Positions 1 through 9,255 are shown, counted from the first letter of the stretch. The stretch is 45,723 nt of DNA from an uncultured Aquimarina sp. (GCA_947498595.1 CANMKX010000031.1:1-45723), one strand, 5' to 3'. Made by a program: numbers and translations. The notes: generated by a model from the letters alone, not told the origin.

Positions 1-868
1 GGTTACGTTTCCTGTATTGTTAACTGTAATGGTGTAATTAATGACATCTCCGGCTTCTAATGTTCCGTTTCCTCCTACATCCAAAGCATCTACTTTACTG
101 ATTGCCATGCTTGGGCTTGCTGTTAAAGTCGTAACTGTTGGATCATCACTTGTTCCTGTAGCTGGATCATCGGATGCGGCATCGCTTACATCGTCTGTTC
201 CGCTTGGATTGTCTCCTAATCCACTGGCTTGGTTACTGTAACTTCCGCTATCGATTTCTGATTGGGTCAGTACATGATTTGCGATAACATCCGCGCTGGC
301 TCCTGGTGCTAAACTCACTATTGGATTTCCGCTAGTGATCGTTGCATCGGGATCGGTGATGACAATATCGCTTAACGTAACGTTTCCTGTATTGTTAACT
401 GTAATGGTGTAATTAATGACATCTCCGGCTTCTAATGTTCCGTTTCCTCCTACATCCAAAGCATCTACTTTACTGATTGTCATGCTTGGACTTGCTGTTA
501 AAGTCGTAACTGTTGGATCATCACTTGTTCCTGTAGCTGGATCATCGGATGCGGCATCGCTTACATCGTCTGTTCCGCTTGGACTGTCTCCTAATCCACT
601 GGCTTGGTTACTGTAACTTCCGCTATCGATTTCTGATTGGGTCAGTACATGATTTGCGATAACATCCGCGCTGGCTCCTGGTGCTAAACTCACTATTGGA
701 TTTCCGCTAGTGATCGTTGCATCGGGATCGGTGATGACAATATCGCTTAAGGTTACGTTTCCTGTATTGTTAACTGTAATCATATAATTGATCACATCTC
801 CTGCTTCTAATGTTCCGTTTCCTCCTACATCCAAAGCATCTACTTTGCTGATTGCCATGCTTGCTGTA
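1..868 (-). repeat. Tandem 375-bp direct repeats encoding 125-residue DUF11-like domains
   Basis: Bases 1-375 and 376-750 align at an offset of exactly 375 with only about five differences (for example gattgCcatgcttggG versus gattgTcatgcttggA, and cttggaTtg versus cttggaCtg). A third, more diverged copy starts at 751 and leaves the repeat near 868, which is the N-terminal edge of the array in the protein. The period is a whole number of codons, so copy-number change keeps the frame. The array continues beyond base 1. Confidence 0.95.
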
Positions 869-3800
869 TCTTCTCTCCAATTAGGTTCTCCTCCAATAAT
901 ATCTGTATCTGGAAATGGATTTTCTGCTGTCTGATTTCCGTTTGTCGGATCAAAAAGAACATCATTTGTATCAAAATTATCATCCAGTCCATCATTATCC
1001 ATATCATTGTTAGCTAAAACAATATCTGCTACTCCGTCATTATTTAAATCATACCCTTCGATTGAATCGCTTTCTCCATCACCATCTGAATCTGTATCTA
1101 TATAATCTGGTATGGTATCATTATTTAAATTTGAACTATCTGTATTTTCTGGTGTTAAACCTAAACCACCTGATCCGTTCGTTGTTAAATAAGCAGAATT
1201 TAATCCATTATTTGTTATATATGTTGCAAGAATATCTGCATTAGGAGCTATATATCCTGAAGTAGATTGAGCTTCAATATTATCTGGAATTCCATCATTT
1301 TCTGCATCTAAATCTATATGATCTGGTATGGTATCCATATCTGTATCTAAATAATCACATGCAAGTATTCCTATATTTAGTACTGAAGCTGGATTTCCTG
1401 CAACTAAACTAGAGGTCATACTTAGAACTCCATTATTCGTTTTTATTTTCCAATTTAAAGGAGTTGTTAGACTTTTTGCAGCTTGAAAAACAATTTCATC
1501 ATTTGTGTTACTTATAATCGTTAAATCAACATCTGGATCTGATATAGAAAAACCTCCTGCTCCGTTTGCTATTATTCTGATTTGATCTGGACTATCAAAA
1601 TTACCACCTATATTATTTTCATGAGATATCTCTACGATTGTGGGAATATTGAAATTAAGTGTTGTAGATCCACTGGTTTGCATATTTATATCTCCATTTA
1701 TATTTCCAGAAACCCCAGTTCCTGTACCTGAAACAGTTACTATTCCGTTTGATAATGTATTGAAAAAAGTTTGACTTGTTAAAGTACCTGTTCCTATTGA
1801 TGAAAAATCTATTGCACTAGTACAATTAAGAGCTTCAGTAGTATCTAATATCCCATCATTATCATCATCTATATCTATTATATCGACAACTCCATCTCCG
1901 TCAGTATCAATTGCTGATCCATTTATAGTTATAATTAAATTTGCATCATCTGTATTTCCTGAATTATCTACTGTATCTATTAATCTATATAATATTGTAT
2001 CTGTTAATGTTGCTCCTATAGGTAGGTTGGCCACTGTTGGATTGGATTGATCTACAGTATATATATAACTTCCATCTGAATTAACTACTACAGTTCCATA
2101 GGTAGTTGAAATAGTTGTTCCAACATTAGATGCATTATTACTTACTTCTTGTACTCGTACAGAATTACTTCCTTGCCAATAAATATCTGAAATTCCAGCT
2201 ATTTGTCCTCCTTGATCTGCATCTGTTGCATTTGGGCCATAGTTGTAAGATAATTTTATTTTGTTGATTGGTTGACTAAAGAAAACATTTATATTTCCGG
2301 TTGCATCAGATTCGATTGCTGTTCCTGTTCCATAAAAAGTATTGTTTCCTGCGTCGACAACTCCATCAGTTGTTACATATTCAAAATTAGCATTAACTCC
2401 ATCTAATGTTCCTTCAATATTAATTTGATCTTGCCAAGTTGATCCTTGAGAATAGTCTATGTCTACAATTAAAAAACCTAAATTAAATACTGGCTCATCA
2501 AAATCAATAATTAACTCAGTATCATCTGTAGGATTTACACTTCCGTTAATAGAGTATAATAAATAACCTGTATGACCACCATTAGTTCCTAAAGCAAAAA
2601 CTACTTGATTTTGACCTGCTGTTCCAAAACCTCCTGGATCTAAGGATGTAAATGATAAATCAACATCATCTATTGTTCTTACTTTTCCGTTAACAACTTC
2701 TCCATTAGTGAATTCATTTTCCCAAATTAATCTAGATAATGGTCTATCTGCTGTATCTTGACCACTGCCATCATCATCGGATATAACGTTCCCCGAAACT
2801 GTACTATTAACTCCTACAATTACATTATTATTATTATCAACTGCAACTGGCGCTTCATCAACTCCATTTATAGTCATTGTCAAAATCCCATAGTCTGAAA
2901 TACCTAATCCATCTTTTACTGTATATGATACGATATCCTCTAGTATTTCTCCGTTTCTGAGTCCTAGGACAGCTACATTGTTTACATCTACGTTATAGCT
3001 ATAATTACCATCAGATTGTATTGTAATACTTCCGTATAAAGTATTATAAACATTATCCACAGAAGCCTGGTATACATCTACTTCTGAAACGGTTAACGAA
3101 CTTCCTGTGTCATTTGTTAAAACACTGCCTGTAGAACTTATAACAGAATTGGCTATAATACTATTTGAATCATCTGTAGCTACAGGTCCTGTAGTAAATA
3201 CTCTTATTATTGTTTGAGCGTTTCCTATATCTCCATTACTGTCTGTAAGTGCAATGTCCATTGTACGAATTCCATCCGTATAAGGTGTAGTCAAATCTCC
3301 GTAAAAAACAGATTTTAAAAACGTCAAAAAATCATTATTAGGTATTGGTTGTCCAGTTGCTTCTGTTATTGTATAGGTTGTTCCTGAGTGTACTACTCTT
3401 ATCGTTACTCCTCCTACAACATAATCTATTGCGGCTGTTGAAGTATTAAAATAATATAAATCAAATCCGCTTCCGTTATTAATCGCTAGTAATTCATTGG
3501 CATCTATAATACCTGATACATTTATTACTGCGCTGGTTACGTTTCCATCCACCGTTGTTAATGATGGGCTGCCACTAAGAGGTATTATAGTAGAAGTAGT
3601 AGGTTTAAATTGAATATCATTGTTAATTCCTGTTCTATGAGTATCCAAATCTAATACTGGAGCTGCTAGTATATTATTCTTTGTATTTCTTTTTTTTAAA
3701 CCGTTTCCGAATTTCACGGAAGATTCTTCAACTTCAAATGTTCTTATTTTATTAGATGTATCCAACTCATAATCAAATAAAAACCTATCCTTATTTAAGT

Positions 3801-3912
3801 CATATGGTACTATTGTATTTGAATGTATTTCTTGCGCTATACTGCTGCTAGAAATCATAAAGGTTATTAAAGTAAAAAAAATGAAGCAATTATTTATAAG
3901 TAATTGCTTCAT
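1..3912 (-). CDS. Giant secreted repeat protein / adhesin, N-terminal part (3' end outside window)
   Basis: Reading the minus strand from ATG at 3912 gives 1304 codons open to the window edge. The start MKQLLINN leads a hydrophobic stretch ending SSSSIAQ, a typical exported signal peptide. An in-frame ATG at 3978 is an alternative that only adds 22 residues. Residues about 240-360 and 580-660 resemble VCBS/cadherin-like Ig domains (NDTG, YGSITIQSDGNYSY). Residues about 670-690 and 940-1000 carry Asp-rich thrombospondin type-3-like calcium repeats (DTDGDG, DDDNDG). From about residue 1017 come DUF11/CARDB-like beta-sandwich repeats (NNTGNVTLSDI, GDVINYTITV) of 125 residues. Such proteins in Flavobacteriia are usually exported by the type IX system and anchored by a C-terminal domain, which is not visible here. 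Likely role: surface adhesion or matrix. The exact function is unknown. Confidence 0.85.
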   Translation of the reverse strand, partial: MKQLLINNCFIFFTLITFMISSSSIAQEIHSNTIVPYDLNKDRFLFDYELDTSNKIRTFEVEESSVKFGNGLKKRNTKNNILAAPVLDLDTHRTGINNDIQFKPTTSTIIPLSGSPSLTTVDGNVTSAVINVSGIIDANELLAINNGSGFDLYYFNTSTAAIDYVVGGVTIRVVHSGTTYTITEATGQPIPNNDFLTFLKSVFYGDLTTPYTDGIRTMDIALTDSNGDIGNAQTIIRVFTTGPVATDDSNSIIANSVISSTGSVLTNDTGSSLTVSEVDVYQASVDNVYNTLYGSITIQSDGNYSYNVDVNNVAVLGLRNGEILEDIVSYTVKDGLGISDYGILTMTINGVDEAPVAVDNNNNVIVGVNSTVSGNVISDDDGSGQDTADRPLSRLIWENEFTNGEVVNGKVRTIDDVDLSFTSLDPGGFGTAGQNQVVFALGTNGGHTGYLLYSINGSVNPTDDTELIIDFDEPVFNLGFLIVDIDYSQGSTWQDQINIEGTLDGVNANFEYVTTDGVVDAGNNTFYGTGTAIESDATGNINVFFSQPINKIKLSYNYGPNATDADQGGQIAGISDIYWQGSNSVRVQEVSNNASNVGTTISTTYGTVVVNSDGSYIYTVDQSNPTVANLPIGATLTDTILYRLIDTVDNSGNTDDANLIITINGSAIDTDGDGVVDIIDIDDDNDGILDTTEALNCTSAIDFSSIGTGTLTSQTFFNTLSNGIVTVSGTGTGVSGNINGDINMQTSGSTTLNFNIPTIVEISHENNIGGNFDSPDQIRIIANGAGGFSISDPDVDLTIISNTNDEIVFQAAKSLTTPLNWKIKTNNGVLSMTSSLVAGNPASVLNIGILACDYLDTDMDTIPDHIDLDAENDGIPDNIEAQSTSGYIAPNADILATYITNNGLNSAYLTTNGSGGLGLTPENTDSSNLNNDTIPDYIDTDSDGDGESDSIEGYDLNNDGVADIVLANNDMDNDGLDDNFDTNDVLFDPTNGNQTAENPFPDTDIIGGEPNWREDTASMAISKVDALDVGGNGTLEAGDVINYMITVNNTGNVTLSDIVITDPDATITSGNPIVSLAPGASADVIANHVLTQSEIDSGSYSNQASGLGDSPSGTDDVSDAASDDPATGTSDDPTVTTLTASPSMTISKVDALDVGGNGTLEAGDVINYTITVNNTGNVTLSDIVITDPDATITSGNPIVSLAPGASADVIANHVLTQSEIDSGSYSNQASGLGDNPSGTDDVSDAASDDPATGTSDDPTVTTLTASPSMAISKVDALDVGGNGTLEAGDVINYTITVNNTGNVT

Positions 3913-4441
3913 TAACTGGCTAATATATAAATAAAAAGATTGAATTAATAATAGGTTATATGTAGTTGTATTATTCATCTATCAAACGTTTATTAATGAA
4001 ATTTATCTCTTCTTGTTCAACACTAATGCATCAGCTATATTTAATCTAATGATTCTTCATACATTTTAAATCAGCTTTATTATTGGTGCTAAGGACTTTA
4101 CTACATAAATCTACTTATAAATCTTCTACTTCAGATGTTGTCATTACTCAAAAAAAATAAGGCAAAACCCTTAACAACAACATATTAACATCTGTTTAAA
4201 TATATAAATCGTTATCATTTGTTAGGTTTATTTTATATCAATATTCTCAACTTTTATTTAATAATTTCAAATTCATTACTATTTTCACAGTAGTTTAGTA
4301 TGGTAAAACTTTATTTTTTATCAGACTTAACCTTCAAAATTTTATTCTTAATTATTTAAATAATAGGATACATTTTAATATCATTCGTAATGCTTAATTT
4401 TACATTTTTGAATATTCAATTTTTAAGCTTTATATTAATTT
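3913..4441. other. Divergent intergenic region, adhesin / upp
   Basis: About 530 bases of very AT-rich DNA between two divergent genes. It must hold both promoters, but no sequence here is a clean TAnnTTTG. The nearest candidate for upp is tacatttttg around 4400, which has two extra T. No convincing open frame, RNA gene or repeat is visible. The length may reflect regulation of the large surface protein. Confidence 0.5.
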
Positions 4442-5095
4442 ATGATTATCCACGATTTTAGTACTGAGAATTCAATTTTAAATCAATTTTTATCAGAATT
4501 AAGAGATCACTCCATCCAAAAAGATACTATGCGTTTTAGGCGGAATATAGAGCGTATAGGAGAAATTATGAGTTATGAATTGAGTAAAACAATAAATTAT
4601 ACAAACGAAATCGTAACTACTCCACTAGGCAAAAAGGAAATGTCTCTTTCTAGTGATTCTTTGGTTTTATGCTCTATTTTAAGAGCTGGACTGCCTTTAC
4701 ATCAAGGAGTTCTTAACTATTTTGATAAAGCAGAAAATGCTTTTGTATCTGCTTATCGTCATCATAAAGACAATCAGGATGAATTTGATGTTATTATTAA
4801 ATATCTAGCTTCTCCTGATATTTCTGATAAAACTGTTGTTCTTATTGATCCGATGCTTGCTACAGGGCGAACTCTTGAAGATGTTTATAAAGTTTTAAAA
4901 ACTAATGGATTTCCTAAACAATTACATATCGTATCTGTAATAGGTTCGCAAGAAGGAGTTGATCATATAAAAACTATTTTTCCTGAGAACACACATTTAT
5001 GGATTGCTGCTATTGATGATACTTTAAATAGTCGTGGCTATATCATTCCTGGTCTTGGCGATGCTGGTGATCTTTCTTATGGACAAAAATTATAA
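4442..5095 (+). CDS. upp: Uracil phosphoribosyltransferase
   Basis: Makes UMP from uracil and PRPP in pyrimidine salvage, in the cytoplasm. The 217-residue product has the usual family length. The PRPP-binding loop VLIDPMLATGRT is at residues 133-144, the RAG motif at 81-83, and the uracil-binding C-terminal GYIIPGLGDAGD near 199-210. The start is an ATG directly preceded by AT-rich sequence with no Shine-Dalgarno, as is common in this phylum. It is followed by a strong hairpin terminator, so it is probably monocistronic. Identification is secure. Confidence 0.96.
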   Translation: MIIHDFSTENSILNQFLSELRDHSIQKDTMRFRRNIERIGEIMSYELSKTINYTNEIVTTPLGKKEMSLSSDSLVLCSILRAGLPLHQGVLNYFDKAENAFVSAYRHHKDNQDEFDVIIKYLASPDISDKTVVLIDPMLATGRTLEDVYKVLKTNGFPKQLHIVSVIGSQEGVDHIKTIFPENTHLWIAAIDDTLNSRGYIIPGLGDAGDLSYGQKL

Positions 5096-5106
5096 TCAAA
5101 TAAAAT

Positions 5107-5140
5107 AAACCAGAGAATTTAATATTCTCTGGTTTAATGA
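5107..5140 (+). terminator. Hairpin terminator after upp
   Basis: Perfect 12-bp stem aaaccagagaat (5107-5118) with attctctggttt (5124-5135) and a 5-base loop, placed 12 bases after the upp stop. The trailing T run lies inside the stem end, so it could act on both strands. Confidence 0.8.
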
Positions 5141-5159
5141 TCTATCATATTATTATATT

Positions 5160-5462
5160 ATGCATGTTTCTAAATTTGTAAAAAAAGGATCTATTACAGT
5201 TATAGTTTTAATGTTATTAATTTCATTAATACTAATTCTTATTTCGAGCTTGATTACAATCTTTATCTATGCTACTGGTAGGTTTCTTTTATATTATTTT
5301 CTCCTTTATTTACTCACACTATTAAAAGTTCAGAAAACATTTCAAAAAATAATTGATTATCTATTATTAATCTTGTTTCTCATTCCTTTAATTTGGTTAT
5401 TAATCGATTTTGAAGGTTTTATTAATATTATTATGATAGGGATTCATTTAGATATGCGTTAA
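5160..5462 (+). CDS. Small hypothetical membrane protein
   Basis: A 100-residue, very hydrophobic product. A short basic N-terminus (HVSKFVKKG) is followed by predicted membrane helices at about residues 13-38, 41-56 and 64-85, then a short tail ending HLDMR. I do not recognise a family. It starts 20 bases after the upp terminator, so it may rely on read-through or its own promoter. A 13-base copy of the upp terminator's left arm (taaaccagagaat) recurs just after its stop at 5471-5483. The long hydrophobic runs make chance coding possible in AT-rich DNA, so it is only moderately supported. Confidence 0.5.
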   Translation: MHVSKFVKKGSITVIVLMLLISLILILISSLITIFIYATGRFLLYYFLLYLLTLLKVQKTFQKIIDYLLLILFLIPLIWLLIDFEGFINIIMIGIHLDMR

Positions 5463-5540
5463 GCATTTTATAAACCAGAGAATACTTAAAATTTATATTC
5501 AAATTAGATAACAATTGTACGTTAATAGTGAATATAATTA

Positions 5541-6023
5541 TTATATATTCTTCTTATCAACTGTAGCAATCGTTACACAACCTAAATCTAACCAGTCTTT
5601 ATCTTTTTCATTATCCAAAAAGATTACTTTACTTTCATAATTTTCTCCAGCTATTCCTATTTTACACTCTGCTGGAATATTATCTCCAAATTCTTTTCTA
5701 GCTATTTCATAATAACTTACTTGATGATTATTAAGAATATGGTGCGCAGCTGATAAAACAATTCCTCTAGGGTCTTCATTTTCAGGTGCCAAAAACTTCA
5801 ACAATGCATGTTCTTCAAATAATGATCTACTTAATACTTCATTTTCAATAGGGGGATCATTTTCCAGTACGATGGGCATTTCAGAAATATCATACAATTT
5901 GCAAAGCCTACTAAAAGCTATTTTTGCTTGTTCTTCTGGGCTTTTTTCTGTCTCTTGTATTTCTACAATTAAATTATAGAGTGAACTATCTTCTGTTATC
6001 CATTTTTGTATAGGATTTTCCAT
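5541..6023 (-). CDS. Hypothetical cytosolic protein, 160 aa
   Basis: Acidic soluble product with no signal peptide or membrane segment and no motif I can assign. The composition (balanced charged and hydrophobic residues, few asparagine runs) looks like a real globular protein. The middle section around residues 70-110 (FEEHALLKFLAPENEDPRG, AAHHILNN) has the look of an alpha-helical core. Start is the ATG at 6023. It lies convergent to the small membrane protein upstream and tandem to the DUF6503 lipoprotein on the same strand, separated from it by a strong terminator, so it is expected to have its own promoter in 6024-6200. Confidence 0.72.
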   Translation of the reverse strand: MENPIQKWITEDSSLYNLIVEIQETEKSPEEQAKIAFSRLCKLYDISEMPIVLENDPPIENEVLSRSLFEEHALLKFLAPENEDPRGIVLSAAHHILNNHQVSYYEIARKEFGDNIPAECKIGIAGENYESKVIFLDNEKDKDWLDLGCVTIATVDKKNI

Positions 6024-6200
6024 ATAAAAGAATTCTGCTTATTTTCTATTATTAATTTGGCTGCAAGATACTCTTTGTTTTATTAAAAAATAACAAACTA
6101 TTTTCTAAAAACATCTTCTATTTTTTAATTGACTCTCTTATAAATCTAGAGAACTGATCAAATAGTTACACTTTATTTATTGTAAAAGATAATGACTAAC

Positions 6201-6240
6201 AAAAAAACGCATTGTACTATAACAATACAATGCGCTTTTA
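6201..6240 (-). terminator. Hairpin terminator after the DUF6503 lipoprotein gene
   Basis: Stem cgcattgta (6208-6216) with tacaatgcg (6226-6234). On the minus strand it is followed by seven T (complement of 6201-6207), a canonical intrinsic terminator 27 bases downstream of the stop at 6267. A shorter T run follows on the plus strand, so it could work in both directions. Confidence 0.88.
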
Positions 6241-6266
6241 AATTTATTATCCAAAATGACTTTTAT

Positions 6267-7025
6267 TTAACAACAACCTTCTTCTAAAGAAACCGATACG
6301 TTCTCTAATTCTATTTTAGATAATAGTTTCAAATTCCCATTTTCAAATAATCCATCCAAATTCTCTAATGGGGTCGTCAAATCATCTGTTTTATAATTAT
6401 TATAATCTACAAATCGAATTCCTTTAATAGTTCTTACATTGTATGCTTCTCTATAACGTATTCCGCCACCATTAACAGCATATTTATAAGCCAAATAATC
6501 AATTGTAAACTTATCTTTGTTTATCCAGTACATAAATTCGTCATCAAAATCGGTTCCTCCACCTTCTTTTTTAAATGTTACTTGCATTTCATAATAGGGT
6601 ACTCCTTTTATTGTAGTTTCTCCTATCAATTTTTTATTAACTGCACTAGCATTTAAACCATACGGTAAATAAGCAAAATAATGTACCGAATTAACCCCAT
6701 CTCCTAATCTAGTAATCATTGAATCAGGTACAACTATTTGTTGCTCATTTACTACTCTAGTAAAACTATTATTATCTAATACATCTATAATAGTATTGAT
6801 GCTATCTTTTATTATTCTTTCTAATCGATAATCACCTTCGTGATGCGTTCCTTTATAAGCTCCTTTTCTAAATACAAACTCTTTTGTTGATTTACGGTAA
6901 CGCTCACCTCCTGATTTCTCTATTGTTTTATCTATAATTTGTTGTGCTGTTAAAACTTCTTTTTCTTTCTTTTGACAAGAAAAAAACAAAGTCAATACTC
7001 CTATTATAAGTATGTGCTTCTTCAT
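6267..7025 (-). CDS. DUF6503-family lipoprotein
   Basis: A 252-residue exported lipoprotein: MKKHILIIGVLTLFFSC gives a signal peptide ending in a lipobox with Cys17, followed by a charged linker (QKKEKEV). The remainder has the pattern I associate with flavobacterial DUF6503 proteins: an N-terminal helix (AQQIIDKTIEKSGGERY), then beta-rich segments (FVFRKGAYKGTHHEG, YYEMQVTFKKEGGG) resembling an LolA/LppX-like half-barrel that handles hydrophobic molecules. It ends unusually with Cys-Cys. The substrate is unknown. On the minus strand, taatttcg about 20 bases before the start is a weak -7-like element. Confidence 0.8.
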   Translation of the reverse strand: MKKHILIIGVLTLFFSCQKKEKEVLTAQQIIDKTIEKSGGERYRKSTKEFVFRKGAYKGTHHEGDYRLERIIKDSINTIIDVLDNNSFTRVVNEQQIVVPDSMITRLGDGVNSVHYFAYLPYGLNASAVNKKLIGETTIKGVPYYEMQVTFKKEGGGTDFDDEFMYWINKDKFTIDYLAYKYAVNGGGIRYREAYNVRTIKGIRFVDYNNYKTDDLTTPLENLDGLFENGNLKLLSKIELENVSVSLEEGCC

Positions 7026-7186
7026 GGTAATCTTTTATTTGAAGCGAAATTAGCAGTAATCTCATTAAATTTTGTGAGAATTATGTTAATAGTGTTTCTT
7101 AAATTCTTCTTAAAAATCTCTCTTTAAATTATTTTTAAAACAAAAAAAAGATGCCTATTTTGCAAACTCAAAATTAAATAATCCCC

Positions 7187-7543
7187 ATGAAATACATTAT
7201 CTTATTTTTATTCTTGTGTGGTGCTCAACCTCTAATTGCACAAGATGATGCTGCTTACGAAAAAGTTCTTTCTTCGTTTTTCGAACAATTTAACAATGAA
7301 AACGTTACTGCTATTCACGAGCTATATTCTGCTGAAATGAAGGAATATATGCCTGTCGAAAATGCCACTCAGTTTATTAAAGGAATGCATGGTCAGTTTG
7401 GTAACATTAAATCTCACAAATTTGCGAGTGAAGAAGAAGGTGTACGTACTTATCATGTAACATTTGATAAAGGAATGCTTTCTTTAGAATTTCAAATCGA
7501 TACTGATTCTAAAATTACAGGACTGGTTTTTCAGGAATTATAA
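7187..7543 (+). CDS. Exported DUF3887-like small protein
   Basis: A 118-residue product with a signal peptide (MKYIILFLFLCGAQPLIAQ, cleavage after the Gln region). The mature part (YEKVLSSFFEQFNNENVTAIHELYSAEMKEYMP) matches the NTF2-like fold of DUF3887/DUF4878 proteins: two helices packed on a curved sheet. These are small periplasmic proteins, probably ligand binding, without known activity. A -7-like tattttg lies about 30 bases before the start. It is divergent from the DUF6503 gene. Confidence 0.78.
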   Translation: MKYIILFLFLCGAQPLIAQDDAAYEKVLSSFFEQFNNENVTAIHELYSAEMKEYMPVENATQFIKGMHGQFGNIKSHKFASEEEGVRTYHVTFDKGMLSLEFQIDTDSKITGLVFQEL

Positions 7544-7573
7544 ATATTCTATACAATTCTAAGTAAAGCTTTG

Positions 7574-7581
7574 TACTTTTG
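7574..7581 (+). promoter_or_regulatory. -7 promoter element for smpB
   Basis: tacttttg is an exact match to the Bacteroidota -7 consensus TAnnTTTG and lies 70 bases before the smpB start. No clear TTG at the -33 position was found. Confidence 0.5.
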
Positions 7582-7651
7582 TTTTCCTATGGAATATCTT
7601 ATTAAGATATATGCAGTTTGAATATTCCATCTGAACATCGAAAATTTAGAG

Positions 7652-8119
7652 ATGAAAAAAAAGAATAACACTATTAATATTTTAAATCGTAAAGCCAAGT
7701 TTGAATATGAGTTCTTGGATCGATATACTGCTGGAATACAATTAGCAGGTACAGAAATTAAATCCATAAGAGAGGGTAAAGCGGCTATTGCTGAAAGCTT
7801 TTGTGAATTTAATGATCTTCACGAATTATTTGTGATTAATATGCATGTTGAAGAATATTCTCATGCTACATATTTTAATCATCAGCCTAAAACGCAACGT
7901 AAATTACTTTTAAATCGTAAAGAATTAAAAAAATTAGAAAAAGAGGTCAAAAATTCTGGACTCACAATCATTCCTACTCGTTTATTTATTAATGATAATG
8001 GCTTGGCTAAGCTAGACATTGTTTTGGCTAAAGGTAAAAAAACCTATGATAAACGAGAAACTATGAAAGATCGTGACAACAAGCGTAACCTTGATCGAAT
8101 CAAAAAAGCATACAATTAA
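7652..8119 (+). CDS. smpB: SsrA-binding protein SmpB
   Basis: Binds tmRNA and delivers it to stalled ribosomes for trans-translation. The 155-residue product has the typical length and family signatures: N-terminal NRKAKFEYEFLDRYTAGI, LAGTEIKSIREGKAAI, HPFK-like HVEEYSHATYFNHQPKTQRKLLLNRKEL, then ARGKK-like AKGKKTYDKRE and the basic flexible tail KDRDNKRNLDRIKKAYN that contacts the decoding centre. ATG at 7652 fits the usual N-terminus. The tmRNA gene is not in this window. Confidence 0.96.
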   Translation: MKKKNNTINILNRKAKFEYEFLDRYTAGIQLAGTEIKSIREGKAAIAESFCEFNDLHELFVINMHVEEYSHATYFNHQPKTQRKLLLNRKELKKLEKEVKNSGLTIIPTRLFINDNGLAKLDIVLAKGKKTYDKRETMKDRDNKRNLDRIKKAYN

Positions 8120-8145
8120 TTTACTCAACTAAGTTTATTATTAAG

Positions 8146-8182
8146 AAACGCCAGATTTATTAGTGTAAATCTGGCGTTTTTT
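8146..8182 (+). terminator. Hairpin terminator after smpB
   Basis: Perfect 14-bp stem aaacgccagattta (8146-8159) with taaatctggcgttt (8166-8179), 6-base loop, T run to 8182. Textbook intrinsic terminator. Confidence 0.92.
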
Positions 8183-8270
8183 GACTTCTATTTTGTCTTC
8201 ACTATAGTTTTTTATTAGGGTAAGTGAATTATAAAATATTATGTATTAAAACAGTTATTTTCTCTAAATC

Positions 8271-8308
8271 AAAACACTTTCATTTTATATATCAATGAGA
8301 GTGTTTTT
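8271..8308 (-). terminator. Hairpin terminator after pcm
   Basis: Stem aaaacactttcatt (8271-8284) with aatgagagtgtttt (8295-8308), one G-T mismatch, about 20 bases past the pcm stop on the minus strand. With the smpB hairpin it insulates two convergent genes. Confidence 0.75.
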
Positions 8309-8326
8309 GAATATCTTTTTTTAAAA

Positions 8327-8974
8327 TTAATTTTTATCTTCTAACATCGGAACAAATCTAAACTCGCCTAATTCATGCTTTTCAAAATGAGTAGCACTTT
8401 TACGTATAAATAAATTCATAATTTGTGGATCATCTCCAACAGGAATAACCAACCTACCTCCTATTGCCAATTGACCTAATAATGGTTTTGGAACATAAGG
8501 AGCTCCAGCTGTAACAATAATACCTTTATAAGGAGCGAATTCTGGCATGCCTTTATATCCATCTCCAAAGAGCAAATATTTTGGTCTATATAATAGTTTG
8601 GATAATAATATTTTCGTTTTTCTAAACAATTCTTTCTGTCTTTCTATGCTATATACTTTAGCTCCTAACTCGCATAAAACAGCAGTTTGATATCCTGATC
8701 CAGTACCGATTTCTAGGATTTTATCTCCTTTTTCTATTTCTAATAATTCACTTTGATAAGCAACTGTATAAGGTTGAGAAATCGTTTGATCAGCACCTAT
8801 AGGAAATGCTTTGTCTTGATATGCATGTTCATCAAAACTAGAGTCAATAAATAAATGTCGTGGAATATTTCTTATAGTAGCCAATACAGCTTCATTTTTG
8901 ATCCCTTTTTGCATCAAAAGCTGTGCTAATTGTTTCCGTTTACCAACATGTTTTAATGTATCTTTTTCTCTCAT
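8327..8974 (-). CDS. pcm: Protein-L-isoaspartate O-methyltransferase
   Basis: Repairs damaged proteins by SAM-dependent methylation of L-isoaspartyl residues. The 215-residue product has the family length. ADQTISQP at residues 61-68 is the substrate-binding signature; LEIGTGSGYQTA at 87-98 is SAM motif I; VTAGAP with PLLGQLAIGGRLVIPVG are the later motifs. Cytosolic, with no signal peptide. It has its own promoter and is followed by its own terminator, so it is a single-gene unit. Confidence 0.95.
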   Translation of the reverse strand: MREKDTLKHVGKRKQLAQLLMQKGIKNEAVLATIRNIPRHLFIDSSFDEHAYQDKAFPIGADQTISQPYTVAYQSELLEIEKGDKILEIGTGSGYQTAVLCELGAKVYSIERQKELFRKTKILLSKLLYRPKYLLFGDGYKGMPEFAPYKGIIVTAGAPYVPKPLLGQLAIGGRLVIPVGDDPQIMNLFIRKSATHFEKHELGEFRFVPMLEDKN

Positions 8975-8999
8975 TCCTTAATTGCGATATTAACTGTTA

Positions 9000-9030
9000 C
9001 AAAACTACAGAAGATTTCAAGTTTTCTCAA
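9000..9030 (-). promoter_or_regulatory. Promoter of pcm
   Basis: On the minus strand, TTG (complement of 9028-9030), 20 bases of spacer, then TAGTTTTG (complement of 9000-9007), an exact TAnnTTTG. The start codon is 25 bases downstream of the -7 box. Confidence 0.65.
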
Positions 9031-9231
9031 TAGCTTTTTATAATAGTTAATAACAATTTCAAGCATTAAAAGCTCAGAGTCCTACTATATCTATCACTTT
9101 CAAGCAACTATCATCTTCATTTTTTTATCTTAAAAAGTTTTTTTTATTTATCCTTTAAATAGTAATGCTTCTTTAACAATAATCCTGTCTTAATTTAAGT
9201 ATAAAACAGTTTCTTAATTTATAAATAATAC

Positions 9232-9239
9232 TATTTTTG
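9232..9239 (+). promoter_or_regulatory. -7 element for the oxidoreductase gene
   Basis: tatttttg matches TAnnTTTG and ends 17 bases before the start at 9256, implying a very short leader. A partial -33 (gttt) lies 19 bases upstream. The preceding 8983-9231 holds no gene I can see. Confidence 0.5.
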
Positions 9240-9255
9240 TGTAAAAACATACATT

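Noticed and set aside
41..616. Two plus-strand 66-codon frames repeated at 375-base spacing
   Set aside because: They are antisense shadows of the repeated domains of the minus-strand surface protein.
7549..7767. 72-codon minus-strand frame upstream of and into smpB
   Set aside because: It overlaps the smpB promoter and start and has no recognisable family.
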